Assembly: GCA_913775315.1 (NCBI GenBank)
Contig: CAJYIX010000015.1
Span: 1-44,746, forward strand
Direction of reading: 5' to 3'
Length of the DNA stretch: 44,746 nucleotides
Source: an uncultured Sphingomonas sp.
GTDB lineage: Bacteria > Pseudomonadota > Alphaproteobacteria > Sphingomonadales > Sphingomonadaceae
Below the pieces are notes generated by a model. The model worked only from the letters and a program-made list of their open reading frames with translations. It did not search any database and was not told where the DNA came from. Shown here one piece after another: positions 8,690-17,517 of the stretch. The position numbers and the translations under genes are program-made. The first letter of the stretch is position 1; each line of letters starts with the position of its first letter.

Positions 8690-8725
8690 AAAGGTCCGTT
8701 AACCTCGCGCTGCTAGCCATTGGGC

Positions 8726-10519
8726 ATGGCGCGTAGCGATGTTCGTTCATTGACGGGAACCGGCCCCCTGCTGCTGTTCGGCGCGGGCTATGCCGCGGCG
8801 ATCGGCGTGTCGCTGCTGACCCGATTCGGCGGCGGCGTCGCCTGCATGTGGCTCGCGATGGGCGTGCTCTCGCCCTATCTGGCGAAGGTGCCGGTGCGCG
8901 AGTGGTGGCGTGTCGCGATCGTCGCGATCGGCGTCAGTGCGACGCTGACAGCCGTCGCGGGCCTGGGCCCCGTCGCCGCCATTCCGCTCGCGCCGCTCAA
9001 CTTCATCGAGGCGGCGATCCTCGCGCTGCTGCTGCGGCGGTTCGCCCCCGTCGACGACGGCGCGTTGCGCAGCATCGGGCAGGTCGCGGTGGTGATCGGC
9101 GGCGGGGTACTGGCGGCCGGACTGACGGCGTTCCCGGCATCGTTCGTCGCCGCGCATGTGACTCAGACGGGCTTCTGGCACAACTGGACCAACTGGACGA
9201 CGGGCCATGCGCTCGGGACGATCGCGCTGGCGCCGATCGGATTGCTGCTGCTGAGCGGCGATCTCGGTCAATGGTGGACGGGTGCGACCCGGGGCGAGCG
9301 GGTCGAGGCGGGCATTCATGCCGCGTTCGTGACATTGGTGTCGGCCGGGACCTTTGCGCAGTCGGTGCTGCCGCTGTCGTTCCTGCCGATCCTGCCGGTC
9401 ACGCTCGCGACGTTCCGGCTGGGGCGGATCGGGGCGGCGGTGGCGACGCTGATCCTGTCGATGATCGCGATCTTCTTCTCGCTGCGCGGGGTGGGGCCGG
9501 TGACGCTGATGCCGCCGGATCCGTCGCTGCGTATCCATCTCGTCCAGTTCTATCTGGCCACCGTCGTCATCACGGTGCTGCCCGCCGCCGCCGATCTGCG
9601 CCGTCGCAAGGACGTGCTGCGCCGGCTCGCGGCAAGCGAGGCGCGCTATCGGCTGGTGACGGAGAATGCGTCTGACGTCGTCATGACGCTCGACGCCGAC
9701 GGGCGCATCCGGTTCGTCTCGCCCTCGATCGAGGGGCTGGGCGACTACCGCGTCGCCGCGTTGCTCGGATCGCCGGCGGGCAACCTCCTGGCGCCCGAGC
9801 ATCGGCCCGCGGCGGCGCGCGCGCACCTCGACGCGCTGCGCGATCCCGGCACCTCACAGGTGGTCGAGGTCGAGACCCGGCCCGATGCCGAGGGCGCCCA
9901 GCGCTGGATCGAGATGCGGATGCGCGCGATTGAGGGCGGGCCGGCGGGCACGACGATCGAACTCGTCTGCGCGATCCGCGACATTTCGAAGCGCAAGTCG
10001 GTGGAGGCCGAGTTGCAGCGCGCCGCGCGCACCGACCCGCTCACCGGCCTCGCCAATCGGCGGCTGTTCAACGATGCCCTGGACCTCGTGCTCGAGCGCG
10101 TGGCGCGCGACGAGCGGGCGAAGGCGTGCATCGCGATCTTCGACATCGATCACTTCAAGCGGGTCAACGATGCCTTCGGCCATGACGCGGGTGACCGCGT
10201 GCTCGCCCGCTTCGCGCAGATCGCCCAAGGGGTGACGCGCGCGAAGGACCTCGTCGCGCGGCTGGGCGGCGAGGAGTTCGGCCTCGTCCTGCCGGGCGCG
10301 GGCCGCGAGGAGGCGCAGGCGATCTGCGAGCGGCTGCGCGCCGAGTTCGCGGGCGCCGCGCTGGTGCTTGAGGACGGCAGCCATGTATGGACGACCGTCA
10401 GCGCGGGCATCGCCGCGATCGGCGGCGACGACAGCCGTGCCGACGTAATGCGCATCGCCGATGCCGCGCTTTATGCCGCCAAGCGAGCGGGCCGTGACCG
10501 GCTGGTGCTGGCGGCTTGA
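8726..10519 (+). CDS. Membrane diguanylate cyclase (MASE1-PAS-GGDEF)
   Basis: Makes the second messenger cyclic di-GMP from two GTP. The 597-residue protein begins with a MASE1-type sensor of about eight membrane segments (residues ~10-290). A PAS domain follows (~305-425: RYRLVTENASDVVMTLDADG, then the PAC-like IELVCAIRDISKRK), then a GGDEF domain (~430-597: TDPLTGLANRR, IFDIDHFKRVNDAFGHDAGD). The active site is GGEEF at 514-518, so it is expected to be catalytic. RAKD at 505-508 is correctly placed as the inhibitory I-site, implying product feedback. ATG at 8726 is preferred over a TTG two codons upstream. A link to the nearby motAB motility genes is plausible but unproven. Confidence 0.92.
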   Translation: MARSDVRSLTGTGPLLLFGAGYAAAIGVSLLTRFGGGVACMWLAMGVLSPYLAKVPVREWWRVAIVAIGVSATLTAVAGLGPVAAIPLAPLNFIEAAILALLLRRFAPVDDGALRSIGQVAVVIGGGVLAAGLTAFPASFVAAHVTQTGFWHNWTNWTTGHALGTIALAPIGLLLLSGDLGQWWTGATRGERVEAGIHAAFVTLVSAGTFAQSVLPLSFLPILPVTLATFRLGRIGAAVATLILSMIAIFFSLRGVGPVTLMPPDPSLRIHLVQFYLATVVITVLPAAADLRRRKDVLRRLAASEARYRLVTENASDVVMTLDADGRIRFVSPSIEGLGDYRVAALLGSPAGNLLAPEHRPAAARAHLDALRDPGTSQVVEVETRPDAEGAQRWIEMRMRAIEGGPAGTTIELVCAIRDISKRKSVEAELQRAARTDPLTGLANRRLFNDALDLVLERVARDERAKACIAIFDIDHFKRVNDAFGHDAGDRVLARFAQIAQGVTRAKDLVARLGGEEFGLVLPGAGREEAQAICERLRAEFAGAALVLEDGSHVWTTVSAGIAAIGGDDSRADVMRIADAALYAAKRAGRDRLVLAA

Positions 10520-10547
10520 CCGGAATGGCAGGCGCCCGAACGACTTG

Positions 10548-10575
10548 CGGCGGCACACCCAGGGGTGCGCCGCCG
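10548..10575. terminator. Hairpin between convergent genes, possible terminator
   Basis: Thirteen-base arms (10548-10560 and 10563-10575) pair with one mismatch around a tiny loop in the gap between the convergent cyclase and Sel1 genes. It is very GC-rich and lacks a clear U tract on either strand, so intrinsic termination is only likely, not certain. Confidence 0.45.
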
Positions 10576-10610
10576 CGATCCGGTCGAGGCCGGGAAGGTC
10601 GGTTGGTGGA

Positions 10611-10901
10611 TTAGTTGGCGCGGCCGGTCTGGAGCCAGGCGCGTGCTGCCTTTTGTGCGGCGGCGATTTCGGCCGCACTCATCTCGTCGGCCACTTCGGC
10701 GCGGCAGGCCTGGGCGGCGCTGCTGCCCGACATGGCGGCGAGGTTGAACCACTTATGCGCTTCGATCAGGTCGACGACCGCGCCCTGCGCGCCGCTCGCA
10801 TAGACCATGCCGAGGTCGTAGAGCGCGTCGGCATCGCCGCGCGCGGCTTCGCGCATCCTGCTCTCGATCAGGAACTGCGCGCTCTTGAGACTATTGCCCA
10901 T
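10611..10901 (-). CDS. Small Sel1-like repeat protein
   Basis: A 96-residue helical protein with the tetratricopeptide-like Sel1 pattern (ALYDLGMVYASG … DLIEAHKWFNLAAMSGSSAA) at about residues 25-60, followed by a helical tail (SAAEIAAAQKAARAWL) that matches the usual ending of small sphingomonad Sel1 proteins. Sel1 repeats mediate protein-protein contacts; no partner can be named. There is no signal peptide, so it is probably cytoplasmic. It lies downstream of panC on the same strand, 83 bases away. A small inverted repeat (10918-10936, TTGCCC/GGGCAA) sits between them. Confidence 0.8.
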   Translation of the reverse strand: MGNSLKSAQFLIESRMREAARGDADALYDLGMVYASGAQGAVVDLIEAHKWFNLAAMSGSSAAQACRAEVADEMSAAEIAAAQKAARAWLQTGRAN

Positions 10902-10984
10902 GTCGCATTCACCCCTTTTGCCCCCTTTTCGGGCAAGGTCAGGATGCGATGCGAAGGCCCAACAAATGGTTAACGCCGCTCATA

Positions 10985-11827
10985 CTATCGGGTGATGACC
11001 GGAATGTTGTCGATGAGGCGGGTCGAGCCGATCTTCGCGGCGGCCAGCAGGCGCATCGGCCGGCCGGGTTCGATCGCTTCGGACAGCGTATCGGCATCGA
11101 CCAGCGTCACGTAATCCACCGTGAAGCCCGCCGCCGTGAGCGAAGTGCGCGCCTGTGCCAGCGCGGCCGCCGGATCGCCGCCCTTCCCGATCGCCCCGGC
11201 CGCCACACCGAGCGCACGCGGCAGCGCGATCGCGGCGGCGCGATCCTCGGGCGCGAGATAGAGGTTGCGCGAGGAGAGGGCGAGGCCGTCGTCGTCGCGC
11301 TGCGTCGGGACGCCGACGATCTCGATCCCCATGTCGAGGTCGGCGACCATTCGGCGGATCACCGCGAGCTGCTGGAAATCCTTTTCGCCGAACAGCGCGA
11401 TGTCGGCGCGCACTTGGTTGAAGAGCTTGGTGACGACCGTCGCCACGCCATCGAAATGGCCGGGCCGCGCCGCGCCGTCGAGGCCGTCGCTGACGCCGGA
11501 CACTGAGACTGTGGTCGAAAAGCCCGCCGGATACATCGCCCCCACCGGCGGCAGCCAGAGCAGGTCGACGCCAGCCTCCGCCAGCATCCGGCTGTCCGCC
11601 TGCTCGCGGCGCGGATAGCGGTGGAGGTCCTCGCCCGCCCCGAACTGCATCGGATTGACGAAGATCGACACCGCGACTCGGGGCGCACGTCGACGCGCTT
11701 CCGCCACCAGCGCCATGTGGCCGGCGTGGAGCGCGCCCATCGTCGGCACGAGCGCGATCCGCTCCCCCGCCGATTTCCACGAGTCGATGAGGGCGCCGAG
11801 CGCAGCCTTGTCACGGATGGTTTGCAC
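10985..11827 (-). CDS. panC: Pantoate--beta-alanine ligase
   Basis: Condenses pantoate with beta-alanine, using ATP, to give pantothenate for coenzyme A; cytoplasmic. The 280-residue length is normal. Clear signatures are VPTMGALHAGHMAL with HAGH at 34-37 (the nucleotide-binding HxGH of this fold), SIFVNPMQFGAGEDLHRYPR, GHFDGVATVVTKLFNQVRAD, FGEKDFQQLAVIRRMV and the SSRNLYL loop near residue 188. The gene is divergent from mipZ. No panB or panD is in the window, so pathway genes are scattered. Confidence 0.97.
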   Translation of the reverse strand: MQTIRDKAALGALIDSWKSAGERIALVPTMGALHAGHMALVAEARRRAPRVAVSIFVNPMQFGAGEDLHRYPRREQADSRMLAEAGVDLLWLPPVGAMYPAGFSTTVSVSGVSDGLDGAARPGHFDGVATVVTKLFNQVRADIALFGEKDFQQLAVIRRMVADLDMGIEIVGVPTQRDDDGLALSSRNLYLAPEDRAAAIALPRALGVAAGAIGKGGDPAAALAQARTSLTAAGFTVDYVTLVDADTLSEAIEPGRPMRLLAAAKIGSTRLIDNIPVITR

Positions 11828-11909
11828 GGCCGGTCCCTTGCGATAATGACCCTTGGGGCGCGCGTTCTATGTGGGGGGACGTGGCCGATCAACAGGGGAA
11901 GTACGCGTC

Positions 11910-12707
11910 TTGGCCAGCCACGCCGACGGCTTGCACGTCATTGTCTTTGCCAACGAAAAGGGGGGCACGGGCAAGTCCACCACCGCGGTCCACGTCGCCA
12001 TCGCGCTCGCCGCGAAGGGTGCGCGCGTGGCCGCGCTCGACCTCGACCATCGCCAGCGGACGCTGGGGCGCTATCTCGACAACCGCGCCGCGACGATGAA
12101 GCGGATGGGCCGCGACCTGCCGATGCCGCGCCACGCGACGCATGATGGGGAAAGCCACGACCGCTTCAACGAACTGCTCGGCGAATTGAGCGTCGGCGCT
12201 GACTTCCTTGTCATCGACACGCCCGGCCGCGACGATCCGTTCGCGCGGATCGCGGTCACCAACGCCGACACGCTCGTCACCCCCATGAACGACAGCTTCG
12301 TCGATTTCGACCTGATCGGGCAGGTCGATCCCGACGATTTCAAGGTGACGCGGCCGAGCTTCTATTCCGAGCTCATCTGGGAATCGCGCAAGAAGCGGGC
12401 GCGCGCCGACGGGGCGACGATCGACTGGGTGGTCCTTCGCAACCGGCTCCAGCATATCGAGGCGCGCAACATGCGCCGCGTGTCGGAGGCGATCCAGCAG
12501 CTGTCGCGCCGCGTCGGGTTCCGCGTCGTCCCCGGCCTGTCCGAGCGCGTCATCTATCGCGAGCTGTTCCCGCAGGGTCTGACGATGCTCGATTCGCGCG
12601 AGTTCGGCGAGATGGCGCTGAGCCACGTCGCCGCGCGGCAGGAACTGCGCGAGATGATGGCCGGCCTCGCCCTGCCGGATACCGCCGCGCTGCCCGTCTC
12701 GGCCTGA
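11910..12707 (+). CDS. mipZ: MipZ-type division-plane positioning ATPase (ParA family)
   Basis: In Caulobacter, MipZ forms a gradient from the ParB-marked poles and inhibits FtsZ assembly, placing division at midcell. The 265-residue product has a deviant Walker A (KGGTGKST, residues 17-24), the DLDHRQRTLGRYLDNR segment diagnostic of MipZ over ordinary ParA, FLVIDTPGRDDP as Walker B, and WVVLRNRLQHIEARN. The start is set at TTG 11910 because the resulting N-terminus (MASHADGLHVIVFANEKGG) aligns with known MipZ starts and AGGGGA lies upstream; an upstream TTG at 11853 would add 19 residues. The stop overlaps the next gene's ATG (TGATG). The gene is divergent from panC. Confidence 0.93.
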   Translation: MASHADGLHVIVFANEKGGTGKSTTAVHVAIALAAKGARVAALDLDHRQRTLGRYLDNRAATMKRMGRDLPMPRHATHDGESHDRFNELLGELSVGADFLVIDTPGRDDPFARIAVTNADTLVTPMNDSFVDFDLIGQVDPDDFKVTRPSFYSELIWESRKKRARADGATIDWVVLRNRLQHIEARNMRRVSEAIQQLSRRVGFRVVPGLSERVIYRELFPQGLTMLDSREFGEMALSHVAARQELREMMAGLALPDTAALPVSA

Positions 12708-12964
12708 TGGGCAAGCTTCTTTTCGCACTCGCTCTCATGGCGGCGATCTGGTGGCTGTTGAAGAAGGGCAAGCCGCCCCGCCGCCCCACCTTGTCGGAGG
12801 CGGAGGCACGGGCGGTGCTCGGCGTCGATGCCGGCGCGGACGCTGAGGCGATCCGTGCGGCGCACCGCCGGCTGGTGACCGCGGTGCATCCCGACAAGGG
12901 CGGTTCGGCCGACCTCACCCGGCGCATCAATGCTGCACGGGACGTCCTGCTTCGTACGCGCTGA
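12707..12964 (+). CDS. Small membrane-anchored J-domain protein
   Basis: An 85-residue protein with one N-terminal membrane helix (about 4-17: LLFALALMAAIWWL), a short basic linker (KKGKPPRRP) and a compact J-domain-like module carrying the HPD signature (VTAVHPDKGGSADLTRRINA). J domains stimulate DnaK-type ATPases. This one resembles the C-terminal J module of TIM14/Pam18-like and DjlA-like membrane proteins, although it is very short. The ATG overlaps the mipZ stop by one base, so translation is likely coupled. Which Hsp70 it serves is unknown; the inner membrane with the J domain facing the cytoplasm is the expected location. Confidence 0.85.
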   Translation: MGKLLFALALMAAIWWLLKKGKPPRRPTLSEAEARAVLGVDAGADAEAIRAAHRRLVTAVHPDKGGSADLTRRINAARDVLLRTR

Positions 12965-12973
12965 ACGATTTTT

Positions 12974-13004
12974 GTTGCACCTGCGAAAGAATGCAACTTT
13001 CGCA
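12974..13004. promoter_or_regulatory. Overlapping inverted repeats upstream of the phosphomannomutase gene
   Basis: Two interleaved dyads are present: TGCGAAAG (12982-12989) with CTTTCGCA (12997-13004), and GTTGCA (12974-12979) with TGCAAC (12992-12997). They cannot form at the same time in RNA. This could be an operator or a switchable 5' leader 45 bases before the next start codon. No T tract follows, so a simple terminator is less likely. Confidence 0.45.
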
Positions 13005-13049
13005 ACCTACGAGGATTATCGGCGCTACGCCTGAATCTGGGGGACCGAC

Positions 13050-14432
13050 ATGACGCATAACTTCGACCCGACCTCGCTGCGCGAATACGACATCCGCGGG
13101 ATCGTCGGAAAGACGCTGCACCCCGCCGATGCGGAGGCGATCGGGCGCGGGTTCGGTACCCGCGTGCGCCGCGCGGGCGGAACGCGCGTCGTCGTCGGGC
13201 GCGACGGGCGGATGAGCTCGATCGACATGGAAACCGCGCTGGTCGCGGGCCTGACCGCCGCTGGCGTCGACGTCGTCCGCATCGGCCTCGGCCCCACGCC
13301 GATGCTCTACTACGCCGAAGCGACGCTAGAGGTGGATGGCGGCATCCAGATAACCGGCAGCCATAATCCCGCCGATTACAACGGTTTCAAGATGGTGTTG
13401 CAGCACAAGCCGTTTTTCGGCGCCGACATTCAGGATATCGGCAAGCTGGCGGCCGAGGGCGACTGGGAAGAGGGCGAAGGCACGGTCAGCGACCACGACA
13501 TCGTCGACGATTATGTCGGCCGGCTGATGGCGGGTTATTCGGGCGGCACGTACAAGATCGGCTGGGACGCGGGCAACGGCGCCGCCGGCCCGATCATCGA
13601 GAAGCTGGTGCAACTCATTCCGGGTGAGCATCACACGGTCTACACCGATGTGGACGGCAATTTTCCCAATCATCATCCCGATCCCACCGAGGAAAAGAAC
13701 CTCGTCGATCTGAAGGCGCTCGTCGCCGAGAAGCAGCTCGATTTCGGACTGGCCTTCGACGGCGACGGCGACCGGATCGGCGCGATCGACGGTCAGGGCC
13801 GGGTGATCTGGGGCGACCAGCTTCTGTCCATTCTGGCTGAACCCGTGCTGCGCGAAGTGCCCGGCGCGACGATCATCGCCGATGTGAAGGCGAGCCAGGC
13901 GCTGTACGACCGAATCGCCGAGCTTGGCGGCCACCCCTTGATGTGGAAGACCGGCCACAGCCTCATCAAGACCAAGATGAAGGAAACCGGCTCGCCGCTC
14001 GCCGGCGAGATGTCGGGGCACATCTTCTTCGCGCACAACTATTACGGCTTCGACGATGCGCTCTATGCCGCGATCCAGCTGATCCGTTCGGCGCACGTCA
14101 TCGGCAAGTCGATCACCGAGCTGCGCGGCGAGATGCCGGCGATGGTCAACACGCCCGAGATGCGCTTTCAGGTGGACGAGAGCCGCAAGTTCGCGGTCGT
14201 CACCGAAGTGCTGGAGCGGCTGAAGAACGAGGGTGCCGAGGTCAACGACACCGACGGTGCGCGCGTGAACACGCCCGACGGCTGGTGGCTGCTGCGCGCC
14301 TCGAACACGCAGGACGTGCTGGTCGCTCGCGCCGAGGCGAAGGATCAGGCGGGGCTCGACCGGCTGATGGGCATGATCGACGCGCAACTCGCGGCAAGCG
14401 GGCTGGAGCGCGGGCCGCAGGCGGGTCACTGA
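13050..14432 (+). CDS. Phosphomannomutase/phosphoglucomutase (PMM/PGM)
   Basis: Interconverts hexose 1- and 6-phosphates (mannose and glucose), feeding nucleotide sugars for exopolysaccharide, LPS and glycosylation. The 460-residue alpha-D-phosphohexomutase has all four expected landmarks: the phosphoserine loop [11 protein letters not shown] with S104, the Mg-binding DGDGDR at 237-242, the sugar-binding GEMSGHIFF, and the C-terminal phosphate-binding segment ending [15 protein letters not shown]. The ATG at 13050 follows a GGGGGA ribosome binding site. It resembles the bifunctional AlgC/PgmG type used for sphingan synthesis, but substrate preference cannot be read from sequence. A hairpin follows the stop codon. 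Confidence 0.93.
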   Translation: MTHNFDPTSLREYDIRGIVGKTLHPADAEAIGRGFGTRVRRAGGTRVVVGRDGRMSSIDMETALVAGLTAAGVDVVRIGLGPTPMLYYAEATLEVDGGIQITGSHNPADYNGFKMVLQHKPFFGADIQDIGKLAAEGDWEEGEGTVSDHDIVDDYVGRLMAGYSGGTYKIGWDAGNGAAGPIIEKLVQLIPGEHHTVYTDVDGNFPNHHPDPTEEKNLVDLKALVAEKQLDFGLAFDGDGDRIGAIDGQGRVIWGDQLLSILAEPVLREVPGATIIADVKASQALYDRIAELGGHPLMWKTGHSLIKTKMKETGSPLAGEMSGHIFFAHNYYGFDDALYAAIQLIRSAHVIGKSITELRGEMPAMVNTPEMRFQVDESRKFAVVTEVLERLKNEGAEVNDTDGARVNTPDGWWLLRASNTQDVLVARAEAKDQAGLDRLMGMIDAQLAASGLERGPQAGH

Positions 14433-14444
14433 CGAACTGAGATC

Positions 14445-14471
14445 GGAGCGTCGATCGCCCGTCGACGCTCC
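14445..14471 (+). terminator. Hairpin downstream of the phosphohexomutase gene
   Basis: A perfect 10-base stem (GGAGCGTCGA with TCGACGCTCC) around a 7-base loop starts 12 bases after the stop codon. The following sequence is only modestly T-rich (CTTTT at 14481), so it is a probable but not classical intrinsic terminator. Confidence 0.6.
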
Positions 14472-14512
14472 CGTCCCTCGCTTTTCCAAGCGCGGATCGC
14501 CACATAGGCGTC

Positions 14513-15277
14513 ATGCCCCCGAAGCCGCAGCCCAGCATCATTCGTGTCATCGATCTCGAGACCACCGGCAACGCGCCGCCCGCGCATGCGGTAGTCGAGA
14601 TCGGCTGGCAGGACGTGGCGCTGGGCGAGGACGGTCGCTGGGAGTTGATGGGCGAGGGCGGCGCGCGGTTCGTCAATCCGGGCCGTCCGATCCCCGCGAT
14701 CACGCAGGCGGTGCACCACATCCTCGAGGAACAGGTCGAGGGCGAACCCTATTTCCACGACCTCGCGCGCCCGATCCTCGACCCGTGGCCGCGCCGGGTG
14801 GCGCTCGCCGCGCACCGGGCGAGTTTCGAGCAGCAATTCTGCACCGCGTCGCTGACGCGCGGCGCCGACTGGATCTGCACGTGGAAGTGCGCGCTCCGGC
14901 TCTGGCCCGATTCCCCAAGCTTTTCCAACCAGTCGCTCCGTTACTGGCGCAAGCCCGAAGGCTTGGTCCACGAGCGCGGACTGCCCGCGCACCGGGCGTT
15001 TCCCGACAGCTATGTCACCGCGCATCACCTGCGCGACATGCTGAACGAAGCGAGTGTCGAGCAGCTCGTCCAATGGTCGAAGGAGCCGGGCCTGCTGCCG
15101 CGCGTCCGCTACGGCCCCGACCGCGGCAAGGAATGGCGTGAGATCGACAATGAATCGCTCGCGAAGTTCCTGACCGATCGCGACGAGGACGTGCGCTTCA
15201 CCGCGCAGACCGAACTGACCCGGCGACGCGGCGGCGGCGCGGTGGGGCGCGACGCGGCGGATTGGCTGCTGCTTTAG
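14513..15277 (+). CDS. ExoX-like 3'-5' exonuclease (DnaQ/RNase T superfamily)
   Basis: A predicted DEDD-type exonuclease of 254 residues. The N-terminal motif VIDLETTG gives D14 and E16. The second motif is AAHRASFEQQF, and the third is AHRAFPDSYVTAHHL with H160 and D165. Similarity to E. coli exonuclease X extends beyond the motifs: WICTWKCALRLWPDSPSFSN parallels its WICTMKLARRLWPG region, and a C-terminal RYGPDRGKEWREID matches its FGKYRGKAVSDV segment. ExoX degrades DNA from 3' ends and acts in mismatch repair. The usual NASFD of motif II is RASFE here (E106). The neighbours give no pathway clue. Confidence 0.83.
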   Translation: MPPKPQPSIIRVIDLETTGNAPPAHAVVEIGWQDVALGEDGRWELMGEGGARFVNPGRPIPAITQAVHHILEEQVEGEPYFHDLARPILDPWPRRVALAAHRASFEQQFCTASLTRGADWICTWKCALRLWPDSPSFSNQSLRYWRKPEGLVHERGLPAHRAFPDSYVTAHHLRDMLNEASVEQLVQWSKEPGLLPRVRYGPDRGKEWREIDNESLAKFLTDRDEDVRFTAQTELTRRRGGGAVGRDAADWLLL

Positions 15278-15303
15278 ATCATTGAAGTTGGACAATCTGT
15301 CCT

Positions 15304-15789
15304 ATGGCGCCGGCCGGTAGCCGCACCGATATGTTGGCTATGGCCGAACCCCGATATCCGCTGCCCGCAGACGATGCCGCCAAATGGCGATGGATCCTCT
15401 CGACCGGCTGGCGTGGACGCTGTCCGCGGTGCGGGGAGGGGCACATGTTCTCCTCCTGGCTCAAAGTGGCGGCGCGGTGCGACGTCTGCGATCTCGACTA
15501 CCGCTTTGCAGCGCCGGATGACGGGCCGGCGTTCTTTTCGCTGTGCATCATCGCTTTCCCGCTAGCCTTCGTAATCGTCTGGATTGAGGTCGCGTTCAAT
15601 CCGCCCTGGTGGGTGCATCTGTTCACGTCTGTGCCGATCATGCTGTTCGGCTGCCTCCTGCCACTCAGGCCGATCAAGGGCTGGCTGGTCGCCTCACAGT
15701 ACGTCAACCGTGCGCAGGAAGCCGGAACGCAAGGTCTATGGGCGCGGATGCACGGCAGTGACGAGACACGCAGCGAGTTTGACCAGTAG
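15304..15789 (+). CDS. DUF983 domain-containing membrane protein
   Basis: A protein of up to 161 residues with a zinc-ribbon-like pair of CxxC motifs (CPRCGEGHMF at ~40-49 and CDVCDLDY at ~59-66), then a DDGPAFFSL signature and two membrane helices (CIIAFPLAFVIVWIEVAF and LFTSVPIMLFGCLLPL), ending in a short polar tail. This is the DUF983 architecture. In some alphaproteobacteria such genes lie near cytochrome oxidase assembly genes, but not here, so no function is assigned. ATG codons at 15331 and 15340 are alternative starts. Its base composition looks somewhat less GC-rich than its neighbours. Confidence 0.85.
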   Translation: MAPAGSRTDMLAMAEPRYPLPADDAAKWRWILSTGWRGRCPRCGEGHMFSSWLKVAARCDVCDLDYRFAAPDDGPAFFSLCIIAFPLAFVIVWIEVAFNPPWWVHLFTSVPIMLFGCLLPLRPIKGWLVASQYVNRAQEAGTQGLWARMHGSDETRSEFDQ

Positions 15790-15873
15790 CGGCGGATCGT
15801 CCCAGGCTTGCGATGGCAAGCGCCGCTGCTACCATCGTTGCCGACGCAACTTCTTTTCGGGACTTTTGACCCC

Positions 15874-17508
15874 ATGCGCATGACCTTTGCCGCCGTTCTC
15901 GGCGCCGGACTGCTCTCGACCTCGGCGCTGGCGCAGACCGCGGCGGATTTCTCCGCCGATCGGGTGAAGGCTGATGTGACGTGGCTCTCGGACGACGCGC
16001 GGCAGGGACGCGACGCGGGCAAGCCCGGTTATGACGCCGCGGCGAAGTACGTCGCCGACCGCTTCGCCGCGCTTGGCCTGACGCCGGCCAACAACGGGCA
16101 GTGGTATCAGCAGGTGCCCTTCGTCACCGTCACCGCCGATCCCAGGGCGCCGCGCCAGCTGACGATCGGCGGCAAGGTCTTCCCGCACAAGATCGACGCG
16201 ATGGCGACGCTCTACGGCTCCGGCAAGGTGCCGGTCGAGACGCAGACGGTGTTCGTCGGTCGCGGCGTGGTCGATCAGGCGCGCGGGCTGGACGACTATG
16301 CGGGCGTCGATGTGAAGGGCAAGACGGTGGTGATGTTCTACGGCGTGCCCAAGGGCCTGCCGAGCGACGTCGCCGCCGCGCTCAACAACCGCAAGGCCAA
16401 GATCGCGGAGGAACATGGCGCGGTGGGCGTCATCACCGTGCTCGATAGCGAGACCGCCAAGCGCTTCCCGTGGAAGGAAATCGCCGACCACGGCGACGAG
16501 CCCTATATGAGCTGGGCCACCGAGGACGGCCAACCCTATCGCACCGCCGCCGGGGTCAAAGCATCGGGCCTCGTCCGCGGTGCCGCCGCCGAGGCGCTGT
16601 TCGCAGGGGCGCCGCAGAGCTATGCGCAGACGCTGGCCGCGATCGACAAGGGCGGCAAGGTCAAGGCATTCGCGCTCAAGCCCACGGTGAAGTTCGAGGC
16701 GACCTCGACCGCGGAACGCTTCACCAGCCCCAATGTCGTCGCGATGATCCCCGGCAGCGATCCGGCGCTGAAGGGCGAGGCGGTGCTGCTGATGGCGCAT
16801 CTCGACCATGTGGGCGTCGATCCGAAGGCCAAGGGTGAGGACAAGATCTTCAACGGTGCGATGGACAATGCCGCGGGTGTCGCGACGATGCTGGAGGCGG
16901 CACGCGCCTTTACCAAGGCCAATCCCAAGCCCCGGCGCACCGTCATCTTCGCGGCGGTGACGGCGGAGGAGGACGGGCTGCTCGGCTCGCAATATCTCGC
17001 CAAGCACCCGCTGCCCGGTGCCAAGGTGACGAGCGTCGTCAACCTCGACATGCCGGTGCTGCTCTACGACTTTACCGACGTGGTCGCGTTCGGGGCCGAG
17101 CATTCGACGATGGGGCCGATCGTCGCGAAGGCGACCGGCGACATGGGTATCAAGCTGTCGCCCGATCCGATGCCGGAGGAGAACCTGTTCACCCGCTCGG
17201 ACCATTATCGTTTCGTGACGGAGGGGGTGCCGTCGGTGTTCCTCGTCACCGGCTTCGCCAATGGCGGGGAAAAGGCATTCAAGGACTTCCTGGCGACGCA
17301 CTACCACAAGCCGAGCGACCAGGTGACGCTTCCGTTCAACTGGAATGCGGGCGCCAAGTTCGCGCGGGTGAACTACAACATCGCCCGCGCGCTGGCCGAC
17401 GCGCCCGAAGCACCGCGCTGGTACAAGGATTCGAGCTTCGGCCAGCTCTTCGCGCCGACCGCACCGAAGGCGGATCGCCCGGCGGGGCAGGCAGCACCGG
17501 CGCAGTAA
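15874..17508 (+). CDS. Exported M28-family zinc metallopeptidase
   Basis: A secreted aminopeptidase-like enzyme of 544 residues. The signal peptide is MRMTFAAVLGAGLLSTSALA; the ATG at 15874 places it correctly, whereas an upstream in-frame codon at 15808 would bury it. A protease-associated (PA) type insert covers about 130-250. The M28 catalytic core follows, with zinc-ligand motifs MAHLDHVGV (H309), NGAMDNAAGV, TAEEDGLLGSQYL, NLDMPVLLYD and FTRSDHYRF. It probably cleaves N-terminal residues from peptides in the periplasm or outside the cell. It is convergent with a TonB receptor and shares its terminator. Confidence 0.93.
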   Translation: MRMTFAAVLGAGLLSTSALAQTAADFSADRVKADVTWLSDDARQGRDAGKPGYDAAAKYVADRFAALGLTPANNGQWYQQVPFVTVTADPRAPRQLTIGGKVFPHKIDAMATLYGSGKVPVETQTVFVGRGVVDQARGLDDYAGVDVKGKTVVMFYGVPKGLPSDVAAALNNRKAKIAEEHGAVGVITVLDSETAKRFPWKEIADHGDEPYMSWATEDGQPYRTAAGVKASGLVRGAAAEALFAGAPQSYAQTLAAIDKGGKVKAFALKPTVKFEATSTAERFTSPNVVAMIPGSDPALKGEAVLLMAHLDHVGVDPKAKGEDKIFNGAMDNAAGVATMLEAARAFTKANPKPRRTVIFAAVTAEEDGLLGSQYLAKHPLPGAKVTSVVNLDMPVLLYDFTDVVAFGAEHSTMGPIVAKATGDMGIKLSPDPMPEENLFTRSDHYRFVTEGVPSVFLVTGFANGGEKAFKDFLATHYHKPSDQVTLPFNWNAGAKFARVNYNIARALADAPEAPRWYKDSSFGQLFAPTAPKADRPAGQAAPAQ

Positions 17509-17517
17509 TCGGTGATC

